This document shows, piece after piece, positions 29,334 through 37,745 of a stretch of DNA of 64,000 nucleotides. A program made the position numbers and the translations under genes. How positions within the stretch are numbered: position 1 is the stretch's first letter; each line of letters starts with the position of its first letter. This DNA is from Woeseiaceae bacterium (lineage in GTDB: Bacteria; Pseudomonadota; Gammaproteobacteria; Steroidobacterales; Woeseiaceae). Location of the stretch: assembly GCA_028279985.1 (NCBI GenBank), contig JANQMR010000017.1:1-64000 (forward strand), written 5' to 3'. The notes beneath the pieces were generated by a model. That model made no database searches. It was not told the origin of the DNA and was given only the letters and a program-made list of their open reading frames with translations.

Positions 29334-29807
29334 ATGCCGACCACCGACTACGAAGGGCTGAACGCCCAGCTTGCCGCCCTGATCGGCGACGAGCCCGACC
29401 CCCTCGCCAGCACGGCCAACTTCGTCGCCTTACTTTACCAGGGCATGGACGACGTCAACTGGCTGGGCGTCTACGTGTTACGCGGGGACGCGCTCGTGCT
29501 CGGACCGTTCCAGGGCAACCCGGCGTGTGTGCGTATTCCACTCGGCGACGGCGTTTGCGGAACGGCCGCGGCGACCGGCAAGACCCAGCGCGTCGAAGAC
29601 GTGCATACCTTCCCCGGACACATCGTCTGTGACGCGGCATCCCGGTCGGAACTGGTGGTGCCGCTCAAGATCGACGGCAAACTGGTCGGTGTGCTGGACA
29701 TCGATAGCCCTTCGCTCGCGCGCTTCGACGACGACGACCGCGCAGGCGTCGAAAGGCTGTGCCGGACGTTTTGCGATTCGCGATCCGGCAGCCGGGCGTT
29801 CATTTGA
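29334..29807 (+). CDS. msrC: free methionine-(R)-sulfoxide reductase (GAF domain)
   Basis: A 157-residue single GAF-domain enzyme that reduces free methionine-R-sulfoxide. The active-site cysteines are in place: GNPACVRIPLGDGVCGTA and HIVCDAASRSELVVPL, with the WLGVYVLRGDALVLGPFQG strand typical of the family. ATG at 29334 is chosen because the protein then begins like homologues (MPTTDYEGLNAQL); no ribosome binding site is obvious, as the upstream bases are repeat DNA. Convergent with efp. Confidence 0.92.
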   Translation: MPTTDYEGLNAQLAALIGDEPDPLASTANFVALLYQGMDDVNWLGVYVLRGDALVLGPFQGNPACVRIPLGDGVCGTAAATGKTQRVEDVHTFPGHIVCDAASRSELVVPLKIDGKLVGVLDIDSPSLARFDDDDRAGVERLCRTFCDSRSGSRAFI

Positions 29808-29838
29808 ACGTCCCGGTACTGAACATCCCGGTACCGCG

Positions 29839-30405
29839 CTACTTGACGCGGCCGACGTATTCGCGCGACCGCGTATCGACCTTGATGACCTCGCCCTGAT
29901 CCACGAACAGCGGGACTCGCACGACCGCGCCGGTAGACAAGGTCGCCGGCTTGACGCCGCCGCTGGCCGTATCCCCCTTGACGCCCGGATCGGTCTCGGT
30001 GATTTCGAGTTCGACGAAATTCGGCGCTTCCACGATCAACGGTGAATTGTTCCACAGGGTGATCTGACAGATATCGCCGTCGGTAATCCAGTCGCTGGCG
30101 TCGCCGACGGCCTTCCCGTCCGCTGCGTACTGTTCGAACGTATCCGGCACCATGAAATGCCAGAACTCGCCGTCCGCGTAGAGATACTGCATCTCGGTAT
30201 CGAGGACGTCGGCCGCCTCGACGCTCTCGCCCGATTTGAAGGTCTTGTCCACGGTCTTGCCGGTCTTCAGGTTCTTGACCCGGACGCGGTTGAACGCCTG
30301 ACCCTTGCCGGGCTTGACGAATTCGTTTTCGACGATGATGTAAGGGTCGGCGTCCAGAATGATCCGCAAACCGGCGCGGAATTCGTTGGTACTGTAACTG
30401 GCCAT
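29839..30405 (-). CDS. efp: translation elongation factor P
   Basis: A 188-residue three-domain factor that relieves ribosome stalling at proline runs. The modification site is Lys34 in [12 protein letters not shown], the same position beta-lysylated in E. coli, matching the nearby EpmA ligase. Domains II and III follow with GFKSGESVE-like [15 protein letters not shown] and the C-terminal [28 protein letters not shown]. Just upstream of the start a short hairpin (ccggc-tctc-gccgg, 30415-30428) may cover the initiation region. Confidence 0.97.
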   Translation of the reverse strand: MASYSTNEFRAGLRIILDADPYIIVENEFVKPGKGQAFNRVRVKNLKTGKTVDKTFKSGESVEAADVLDTEMQYLYADGEFWHFMVPDTFEQYAADGKAVGDASDWITDGDICQITLWNNSPLIVEAPNFVELEITETDPGVKGDTASGGVKPATLSTGAVVRVPLFVDQGEVIKVDTRSREYVGRVK

Positions 30406-30493
30406 GTTGTATGCCGGCTCTCGCCGGATCGCTCCTCAGTTCTTGGAATCGACACACTCGAGATCGACGAACGGCCGCATCCGGCACGCTCGC

Positions 30494-30568
30494 TCGGGCT
30501 TTGGGCCTTGAGCTTTGGACCCTCGAGCTTTGGACCCTCGAGCTTTGGGCCCTCGAGCTTTGGACTAT
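30494..30568. repeat. five 15-base tandem repeats upstream of efp
   Basis: Five adjacent 15-base units of the type cgagctttggaccct at 30494-30508, 30509-30523, 30524-30538, 30539-30553 and 30554-30568, with one to four substitutions in the outer units. They lie in the 451-base gap 30406-30856 between efp and the FimX-like gene, which holds no convincing gene; the remaining sequence of the gap shows nothing else recognisable. Confidence 0.85.
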
Positions 30569-30856
30569 GATACCCGAGTCGATATCAGGCGCCAGCCGCT
30601 AGAGCCCAGGAAAATCGCCGGAATCCGGGTCCGCGGCACTCGCCACGGGTCGTGCCCGCCTCGGGACGAACCCGGTCGAACGGATCGATTCGCTCCAGCC
30701 GTCAGCCAGGTCCCGAAGAAGGCCCGGCCAAACAGGCCTGGCGCTCGACGCCGGCCGAGTACGTCTCGAAGAGAAACTTGATGCCCGTCACGGTATGCAG
30801 CCATGCCGGACGATAGTCTGTTTTCTCAACCCGGAACCGCAGCTTTTTTACAGAAC

Positions 30857-30904
30857 ATGGACAACAAGCGACTCCGCCCGGAGTCTGCAGGGATCGCAGT
30901 TTGA
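30857..30904 (+). CDS. possible 15-codon leader peptide before the FimX-like gene
   Basis: ATG at 30857 opens a 15-codon frame (MDNKRLRPESAGIAV) whose TGA at 30902-30904 overlaps the TTG start of the next gene (TTTGA). Such an arrangement would allow translational coupling. There is no strong ribosome binding site before the ATG, and a frame this short can occur by chance. Confidence 0.25.
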   Translation: MDNKRLRPESAGIAV

Positions 30905-33009
30905 ACGGGCGCCACAGCATTTCGATCGCCGTACTATCCGGAAATCAGGACGACGTCGCGATCATCGATAGCACGCTGCGAGACGCCGGTCACGCCGCAC
31001 ATTGCCACTGGGTCAAAAGCCCCAAAAACCTGAGCGACGCGCTCGAACAGGCGCCGGTCGAACTGATCATCGTCAATTGCGATCAGTATCCCGAATCGAT
31101 CCGCGAAGTGATCGGGCAAAAAGACCGCTTCGATCCGGAGGTACCGGTCATCGCCTTGAGGCGGGAGGTGGACGAAAGCCTGATCGAATCGGCGATGCGC
31201 GACGGTGCCTGCGATCTGGTGTCGATCGCGCTCAAGAAACGCCTGCAATCCGTCGTCGGCCGCGAGTTGCGGGCGCTGCGCGTCGAACGCGCACTGAACT
31301 CGACCCTGCGCTCGGCGACGGAATACCGGCGCCAGATCAAAGACCACATGCGAAGCTCGAAGGACGCTATTGCAGTGGTGCAGGAAGGCATCGTCGTCGA
31401 GAGCAACGAGGCCTGGCTCAAACTGTTCAAGGCGGCGAATGCCGACGAAGTCGAGGGAATGCCCCTGATGGACAGCTTCGACGCCGAGAGCCATTCGGCC
31501 GTGAAAGGCGCGCTGATTGCAAGCCTCGAGGGCAAGTGGCAGAAAGGCGAGAAACTTGCTGCAAAACCGGTCCACGAGGCCGGCGAAGGCATCGAGTTCC
31601 AGGTGGGCTTCAGCACGATGGATTACGATGGCGCCCCCGGCGTCCAATTACGTATCGACGCGCAGGACAGGGTCGTACAGGAGCCGACCGCACTGGTCCA
31701 CAACGCGCTGAAACGCGACCCGACGACGCTGTTTTTTCACCGTGCACAGTTTATCGAACGCTTGAAAAAACGTCTCAGCCGCAAACCTTCGTCGGGCCTG
31801 CACGTGCTCGCCTATATCAAGCCCGACAATTTCACGGAGGCGCGCGAGAGGGTCGGCATACTCGATTCGGAAGAGCTTCTGGGCCTGTTTGCCGAGGAAG
31901 TCCGCAAGCGCCTGCACCCGCGCGACCTCGCCGGGCGATTCGAAGGGACCTCGGTCATGGTATTGCTCGAGCGCGGCAACTCGCGCGATGCGCAGGTCTG
32001 GGGCTCGCAACTCGTCGAGCATATCCGGCGCAAGACCTTCGAGGTCGGTCAGACGTCCACCAACCTGAGCTGCACCGTGGGCATATGCCGCGTCAGCGAC
32101 GTGTTCCACGACCTCGAGGAACTCGTTGCGGCGACCCTGGAAACCTACGACTCGGGCAAGAAAGCCGGCGGCGACACGGCATATCTCAACGATGCGGCGG
32201 ACGAGGACACGAAGCAACGGCAGTTCGACGCGATCTGGGTCAAGCACCTGAAAGCCGCGTTGATGGAGGAACGCTTCCGGCTGGCGCAACTACCGATCGC
32301 GGGTTTGAGAAGCGATTCCGTCGACATGTACGACCTGCTCGTGAGGATGATCGACGAACAGGGCAATCCGGTGCTGCCCTCGGAGTTCCTGCCCGCGGCC
32401 GAGCGCAACAACCTGATGAAAAACATCGATCGCTGGATGTACAAGGCCGCGATCGAGTTCTGCAACGACAATAAGGCCGATCGCGTTTTCGTACGGATGT
32501 CCACGCAGTCGATCCTGGACCCGAACACGATGGCGTGGATGGAACAGGAGTTCGACAAGTCCAGTTTCGACTGTTCACGGCTGGTCACGCAGGTGCCGGA
32601 ACAGGAGGCGTCCAAACACATCAAGCAGACTCGGACAATTGCCGAAAAGCTGCGCCGACTGGGCGTCGGTTTTGCGATAGAACACTATGGGACCGATCAG
32701 GAACGCTTTCAGATTCTCGACTTGCTGAAACCCGACTACATCAAGATCGACGGCGAGCTGATGCACACGCTGATTACCGACAAGCAGATGCAGGAGAGCG
32801 TGGAGAAAATCGTCCGCGCGGCGGAGGAACGCAACATCAAGACGATCGCCGAAAGGGTCGAAAACGCCAATGCGATGGCGGTGCTGTTCCAGCTAGGGCT
32901 CGACTTCATGCAAGGCTATTACGTCCGCGAGCCTGAAGTCGTGCTCGCCGACACGTCGGAAAATGTCGAGCGACGGACGCTCGCCGAGGTCGTCGGCAGC
33001 TCGAATTAG
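30901..33009 (+). CDS. FimX-like protein: receiver, PAS, degenerate GGDEF and EAL domains
   Basis: A 702-residue protein with the layout of FimX, the c-di-GMP effector of type IV pilus assembly. An N-terminal receiver-like domain (1-125) is followed by a PAS domain (~145-255), a GGDEF domain (~290-420) whose active loop reads RFEGTSVMVLLER instead of GGDEF, and an EAL domain (~445-690). In the latter the EAL motif position is YDLLVRM and the metal-binding DD is EH (in IEHYGTD), but DYIKIDGEL, TIAERVE and the late FMQGYYV are kept. So it probably binds c-di-GMP without making or cutting it. The start is TTG at 30901 with AGGGA seven bases upstream. It precedes a FimV-like gene on the same strand. 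Confidence 0.85.
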   Translation: MNGRHSISIAVLSGNQDDVAIIDSTLRDAGHAAHCHWVKSPKNLSDALEQAPVELIIVNCDQYPESIREVIGQKDRFDPEVPVIALRREVDESLIESAMRDGACDLVSIALKKRLQSVVGRELRALRVERALNSTLRSATEYRRQIKDHMRSSKDAIAVVQEGIVVESNEAWLKLFKAANADEVEGMPLMDSFDAESHSAVKGALIASLEGKWQKGEKLAAKPVHEAGEGIEFQVGFSTMDYDGAPGVQLRIDAQDRVVQEPTALVHNALKRDPTTLFFHRAQFIERLKKRLSRKPSSGLHVLAYIKPDNFTEARERVGILDSEELLGLFAEEVRKRLHPRDLAGRFEGTSVMVLLERGNSRDAQVWGSQLVEHIRRKTFEVGQTSTNLSCTVGICRVSDVFHDLEELVAATLETYDSGKKAGGDTAYLNDAADEDTKQRQFDAIWVKHLKAALMEERFRLAQLPIAGLRSDSVDMYDLLVRMIDEQGNPVLPSEFLPAAERNNLMKNIDRWMYKAAIEFCNDNKADRVFVRMSTQSILDPNTMAWMEQEFDKSSFDCSRLVTQVPEQEASKHIKQTRTIAEKLRRLGVGFAIEHYGTDQERFQILDLLKPDYIKIDGELMHTLITDKQMQESVEKIVRAAEERNIKTIAERVENANAMAVLFQLGLDFMQGYYVREPEVVLADTSENVERRTLAEVVGSSN

Positions 33010-33029
33010 CCTGCGCAAACGCTACGGAG

Positions 33030-33045
33030 TGTGACGCAGTTCACA
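33030..33045 (+). promoter_or_regulatory. perfect CRP/Vfr-type binding site before the second FimV-like gene
   Basis: TGTGACGCAGTTCACA matches the CRP consensus TGTGA-N6-TCACA in all ten specified bases. A TAGAAT box at 33092-33097 could be the -10 of the downstream gene, which would put the site centre about 66 bases before the start, near the positions used for class I activation. Vfr, the Pseudomonas CRP homologue, controls pilus genes. Confidence 0.6.
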
Positions 33046-33117
33046 TAATGAAGGCTGACACACGCGCTACACAGCGGTAAAACGCAAAACATAGAATAGG
33101 GTTCACGACATAAGCGC

Positions 33118-35481
33118 ATGAATCGCCTATCGTGGTTCATGGTAAAAGCCTCAAGGATCGTCGCTGTGAAACAGGCGCCAAACACAAAACCAGCAGTCAT
33201 TCGCAAAGCACCGACGAGGGCGAATTCCACGCTGCTGCCCGCGCTCGTCGCCGTCGGCGGTGGCCTGGGCGCCCTGCCGGCAACGGCGCTAGAACTCGGC
33301 GGACTGAATGTTCAATCCACGCTGGGAGAGCCTCTCAGAGCCAGTATCGCCTACGCGCTGGGGCCGAACGAGGCGCTGGCCGACTACTGCATCAGTCTGA
33401 GGCCCGCCAGCAGCGCGGACAGCCTGCCGACGCTGCGCCAGGCCGATATCCGCGTCGGCAACGGCGTGATTGTGCTGAGCGGCCGGCGAGCGCTTCAAGA
33501 ACCGCTCATGATGTTGCGTCTCGGCATCGACTGCCCGTACGCGCCGAGACTGACCCGGGAATACACCTTGCTGGTCGATCCGCCGGGCAGACAATCGTCC
33601 GAGGTCCGGGTGGCCGCGACGCCGGCGCGTCAGCCTGCCGCCGTTGCCGCCCCTGCCAGGGTCGAACCCGCGCCGCGACCGCTTGCACCGGCGCCGCAGA
33701 AAATGCCGGCGCCGATCTTCGAAGGAACCCGCTACCGCGTGCAGCCAGGCGACACGCTGTCGCAGATTGCAGCCGACATCGAGAATCGCCCGATCGGGCT
33801 TTGGGCCGCCGCCAATGTAATCTTCGAAGCCAATCCGGACGCTTTCATCGACAACGACCCGAACCTTCTTAAGGCCGGTAGCTGGCTGTCCATTCCGAGC
33901 TTCGCCGAAACCGGCGAACCGGTTCGCTTCGCGGAGGCGACCGGCGCAACGACGCCCATGCAATCGATCGACGGCAGCGCCTATGAGGACGCCGGCCAGG
34001 TTTCGAAAAACGCCGGCGAGACGCCGCTTGAATCGTCACTGGAACCGTCGTCCGGGTCCTTGTCCGAAACCTCGTTCGAATCCTCGTTCGAATACGGGGA
34101 CCAGGCAACGGACGTCGCCGTCGAAACCGCAGCCGCGCCGCAGGCCGCTGTCCCGACCGACCGGCTCGCGGAGGCGCCGACGACCCGCGAGACACAAGCC
34201 ACAATCGACGCGCTGAGCGGCGGAGTCAAGCTGGCGGAGGAAGTGGCCGAGGATAGCAGCGAGCTCAAGCCGGGCGACGTCGTGTTCGACGAGAATCCCT
34301 ACATCGCACCCGGCGCATCCGCCAATGCCGCCCCGGAGGCGGACACCTGGGCCTCGAACTGGCTGTGGTGGCTGGCCGGCAGCGGCCTCGCGCTGATCGC
34401 GGCCCTGCTGTTTTTCGGCCGCCGCCTTCGCGAAGGATTCAGCGCTCCACCGCTGGACGAAGCCCCGGCAAACCCGATGCGTCGCAGCACGGACGACCCG
34501 GCACAAACGGTCAACGTACACGACGTACACGCGGAGACCGAATACCCGGCCGGCGATGCTTACCGGATCGGCGACGACGCGCCGACCGAGGAGAACACCG
34601 TCCTCGATGCCGACCTGATTGACGGTACCGGTCTCAACAAGGGTATCGAAGTCGAAGTCAACGAGGATTTTGCGTTCGAGACTTCGACGAACCTCGATTT
34701 CGAACTGCCGCAAGACGCCGAGAAAGACGACTCGGAAACGGACGTGATCCCGCCGCCGGAACGCAGCGGTCGCCTCGAATCCATACTCGATAGCGAAGTC
34801 CTCCCCGAGGACAACGATTACGACATGTCGGTCATCATAGACGCAACCAAGATGCCGGATCCGGCGGATGCCACCGAACGCGACTTCAAGGCAGTCGAAG
34901 TCGATGACAAGCCCGACAACTATACGATCAGCCAGGAGATCGACTACAAGATCCTGGAGCAAGACTACGAGGACGAGCTGACGGCCACGCAGGTGCTCAA
35001 CGACGAAATCGAACGGGCGGCCGCCGAGCTCGCATTGCGGATGGAAACTACGGACAAGGCCGCCGAAGACAATGAAGCCACGACCGAAATGCAGTTCGCG
35101 AACGTGACCGAACTCGACGTGACGCCCAATGTTCGCGCTGGCAACGACGATCGTGATGAAGCAGCCGGTGATGACGCAACCGGCAATACGACGGACGTTG
35201 CGACCCGGCTGGCGGCGGGCGACGAGACGGTCGAAATGCCGGCCGCGGATACCGCAAGGACCGTCGAGATGCCGACTGCCGAAACCGACAGAACCGTCGA
35301 AATGCCAGTCGCCGAAACCGACAGGACTGTCGAGATGCCGGCTGCTGAAACCGACAGAACCGTCGAGATGCCGGCCGCCGAAACCGACGGGACCGTCGAG
35401 TTCGTGGCCGATGACAGCGAAAGGACGATGGAGATGGAAATCGAGTCCGGGCGCGTCAACACCAAGTCGGGCAGAGGCTGA
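33118..35481 (+). CDS. FimV-like protein, short form lacking the C-terminal FimV domain
   Basis: A 787-residue paralogue of the fimV product at 19.5-23.1 kb. A long basic start is followed by a hydrophobic export segment (LLPALVAVGGGLGALPATA) and the FimV N-terminal domain (LELGGLNVQSTLGEPLRASIAYAL to REYTLLVDPPG). Then come an Ala/Pro linker, a LysM domain (~205-260, YRVQPGDTLSQIAADI), a transmembrane helix (NWLWWLAGSGLALIAALLFF, ~415-435) and an acidic cytoplasmic region. It ends with five 11-residue repeats of the type TVEMPxAETDR and a short tail, so the conserved C-terminal FimV domain is missing. ATG at 33118 or 33139 could be used. Context with the FimX-like gene points to pilus or polarity function. 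Confidence 0.85.
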   Translation: MNRLSWFMVKASRIVAVKQAPNTKPAVIRKAPTRANSTLLPALVAVGGGLGALPATALELGGLNVQSTLGEPLRASIAYALGPNEALADYCISLRPASSADSLPTLRQADIRVGNGVIVLSGRRALQEPLMMLRLGIDCPYAPRLTREYTLLVDPPGRQSSEVRVAATPARQPAAVAAPARVEPAPRPLAPAPQKMPAPIFEGTRYRVQPGDTLSQIAADIENRPIGLWAAANVIFEANPDAFIDNDPNLLKAGSWLSIPSFAETGEPVRFAEATGATTPMQSIDGSAYEDAGQVSKNAGETPLESSLEPSSGSLSETSFESSFEYGDQATDVAVETAAAPQAAVPTDRLAEAPTTRETQATIDALSGGVKLAEEVAEDSSELKPGDVVFDENPYIAPGASANAAPEADTWASNWLWWLAGSGLALIAALLFFGRRLREGFSAPPLDEAPANPMRRSTDDPAQTVNVHDVHAETEYPAGDAYRIGDDAPTEENTVLDADLIDGTGLNKGIEVEVNEDFAFETSTNLDFELPQDAEKDDSETDVIPPPERSGRLESILDSEVLPEDNDYDMSVIIDATKMPDPADATERDFKAVEVDDKPDNYTISQEIDYKILEQDYEDELTATQVLNDEIERAAAELALRMETTDKAAEDNEATTEMQFANVTELDVTPNVRAGNDDRDEAAGDDATGNTTDVATRLAAGDETVEMPAADTARTVEMPTAETDRTVEMPVAETDRTVEMPAAETDRTVEMPAAETDGTVEFVADDSERTMEMEIESGRVNTKSGRG
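35227..35391 (+). repeat. five 33-base in-frame tandem repeats (TVEMPxAETDR)
   Basis: Units of 33 bases start at 35227, 35260, 35293, 35326 and 35359, each encoding TVEMP(A/T/V)A(E/D)T(D/A)R; a sixth begins TVEF at 35392. The same TVEMP core occurs in the acidic region of the other FimV protein of this window. Confidence 0.9.
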
Positions 35482-35489
35482 CGCCTCCG

Positions 35490-37745
35490 TTACGGCGACA
35501 CGCCGGCGATCCGGTCAACGTTACGCCAGCCCCTGGGCAACAGGCTACCGCGCAAGCCGCGGTCTCCGTAGTAATCGTCGCTGTCGTTCCATCGGATGGT
35601 CATCGTGCGGCTGCCGCTCGAGACCTTCAGGTCTCCGCCTTCCGGCACGACCGTGGCGCCGACCAGTTTTTCCTCGCCCGCCTGGTACTTTTTCCCCGGG
35701 ATGTTCAAGAGCTTCAAACCCTTGCCCTTTGCAAGCTCCGGTAACTCGTCCATTTCGAACATCAGCAGGCGTCCGATCGAGCTGACGGCCGCAATCAGGC
35801 ACTCGACGCCGGGCGGCACCGGCGACGGCACGACCGCCCTGCCGCCGGAAGGTACGCGCAGCACGGCTTTGCCGGCCCGGTTGCGCGTGACCAGGTCTTC
35901 GAGCCTGGCGATGAAACCGTATCCGGCGTCGCTCGCCAGCAAGTAGCGCTGCCCCGGCTCGCCGATCATCGTGCCGCAGAACACGGCGCCATCCGGCGGC
36001 TTGAAGCGGCCGGACAGCGGTTCTCCCTGCCCGCGTGCCGACGGCAAGGCGCCGGCCATGACGCTGTATACCCGGCCGGTGCTGTCGATGAACATGGCGA
36101 GCTGGTTGCTGCGGCCTTTCGCGGCGGCAAGAAAACCGTCGCCCGACTTGTAGCTCAAGGTCTCGGCGTCAACCTCGTGACCCTTGGCGGCGCGGGCGAA
36201 GCCGCGTTGCGACAAAACCACGGTCACCGGCTCGCTGGCCACGAGCTCGGTCTCGTCCATCGCCTGTGCGGCCTCACGTTCGACGATCAGAGTGCGGCGT
36301 TCGTCGCCGTGAGCCTCCGCGTCCTCGAGCAACTCCTTTTTGATCAAGGTCTTGAGCCGGGCCGCGCTCTTGAGCGTCTTCTCCAGCACGTCGCGTTCTT
36401 CGTTGAGCTGGTCTTGCTCGCCGCGGATCTTCATTTCCTCGAGCTTGGCGAGATTCCGCAAGCGCAGATTCAGGATCGCCTCGGCCTGGATGTCGGTGAG
36501 CCTGAAGGTTTTCATCAGGACGGGTTTGGGCTCGTCCTCGCTGCGGATGATGCGGATCACCTCGTCGATGTTCAGGTAGGCGACCAGCAGGCCGTCGAGG
36601 ATGTGCAGGCGATCTTTGACGATCTCCAGACGGTGGGCGAGGCGCCGTTTTACCGTCTCCTTGCGAAAGCTGATCCACTCGGACAACAGCCCGACCAACT
36701 TGAACAAGCTCGGCCGGCCGTTCAGGCCGATCACGTTCAGGTTGACGCGCAGCGTGCGTTCCAGCGACGTGGTCGAGAACAGGTGTGACATCAACTGATC
36801 CGCATCGACCCCGCGCTTTTTGTCGATGACCAGCCGGATCGGTTCCTCGAGATCGGACTCGTCGCGGATGTTATTGACCTGCGGGAGCTTCTTGCTCGTC
36901 ACCTGGGCGGCGATCTGCTCCTGGATCTTGTTGCCGGATACCTGGTAGGGCAATTCGGTGATCACGATGTCGTCGCCCTCGACCTTGTAGGCCGCCCGCA
37001 GCCTGAGCGTTCCCGAGCCCGTCTCGTAGATCTCCCGGATGTCCGCTGCCGAAGAGACGATCTCGCCGCCGGTGGCAAAGTCGGGGCCCTTGATGTGTTT
37101 CATGAGCTGGGCGACCGTGGCCTTCGGGTTGTCGATCAGGTGCACCAGCGCGCTGACGACTTCGTTCAGGTTATGCGGGGGCACATCGGTGGACATGCCG
37201 ACCGCAATACCGGTAGTGCCGTTCAGCAGCAGGTTGGGCAGCCGCGCCGGCAGCACGGCAGGCTCTTCGAGGGTGCCGTCGAAATTCGGTATCCAGTCGA
37301 CCGTGCCCTGGCCGAGCTCGGACAACAGGCTTTTGGCGTAGGCGGCCAGCCGCGATTCGGTGTAACGCATCGCGGCAAAGGATTTCGGATCGTCGGTGGA
37401 GCCCCAGTTGCCCTGGCCGTCTATGAGCGGATAACGATAGGAGAAATCCTGCGCCATCAGCACCATGGCTTCGTAACAAGCCGAGTCGCCGTGCGGATGG
37501 AACTTGCCGATCACATCACCCACCGTACGCGCCGACTTCTTGGGCTTGGAGCCGGCGGACAGCCCGAGCTCACTCATGGCGTAAACGATGCGCCGTTGTA
37601 CCGGCTTCAAGCCGTCGCCGATCGATGGCAGCGCACGATCGAGAATGACGTACATCGAATAGTCGAGATACGCTTTCTCGGCATACTCCCTGAGCGATTG
37701 CCGTTCGACGCCTTCGAGATTGAGTGAGTTCTGCATGCGGTTCAT
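35490..37745 (-). CDS. parC: DNA topoisomerase IV subunit A
   Basis: A 751-residue subunit that cuts and rejoins DNA to separate daughter chromosomes. The active-site tyrosine is Y128 in [12 protein letters not shown]. The quinolone-determining region reads [14 protein letters not shown], with serine and glutamate (S88, E92) at the two positions where resistance changes occur, so it looks wild type. The C-terminal beta-pinwheel is present in the shortened ParC form. ATG at 37745 overlaps the parE stop (ATGA) with GAGG just upstream; longer in-frame starts exist. The gene is convergent with the FimV-like gene, eight bases away. Confidence 0.97.
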   Translation of the reverse strand: MNRMQNSLNLEGVERQSLREYAEKAYLDYSMYVILDRALPSIGDGLKPVQRRIVYAMSELGLSAGSKPKKSARTVGDVIGKFHPHGDSACYEAMVLMAQDFSYRYPLIDGQGNWGSTDDPKSFAAMRYTESRLAAYAKSLLSELGQGTVDWIPNFDGTLEEPAVLPARLPNLLLNGTTGIAVGMSTDVPPHNLNEVVSALVHLIDNPKATVAQLMKHIKGPDFATGGEIVSSAADIREIYETGSGTLRLRAAYKVEGDDIVITELPYQVSGNKIQEQIAAQVTSKKLPQVNNIRDESDLEEPIRLVIDKKRGVDADQLMSHLFSTTSLERTLRVNLNVIGLNGRPSLFKLVGLLSEWISFRKETVKRRLAHRLEIVKDRLHILDGLLVAYLNIDEVIRIIRSEDEPKPVLMKTFRLTDIQAEAILNLRLRNLAKLEEMKIRGEQDQLNEERDVLEKTLKSAARLKTLIKKELLEDAEAHGDERRTLIVEREAAQAMDETELVASEPVTVVLSQRGFARAAKGHEVDAETLSYKSGDGFLAAAKGRSNQLAMFIDSTGRVYSVMAGALPSARGQGEPLSGRFKPPDGAVFCGTMIGEPGQRYLLASDAGYGFIARLEDLVTRNRAGKAVLRVPSGGRAVVPSPVPPGVECLIAAVSSIGRLLMFEMDELPELAKGKGLKLLNIPGKKYQAGEEKLVGATVVPEGGDLKVSSGSRTMTIRWNDSDDYYGDRGLRGSLLPRGWRNVDRIAGVSP

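Noticed and set aside
30494-30568. 15-base repeats considered as a CRISPR array
   Set aside because: Units are adjacent without spacers and far too short; no cas gene is present in the window.
30702-30920. A 72-codon minus-strand frame upstream of the FimX-like gene
   Set aside because: No ribosome binding site, no recognisable similarity, and it overlaps the start of a well-supported gene.
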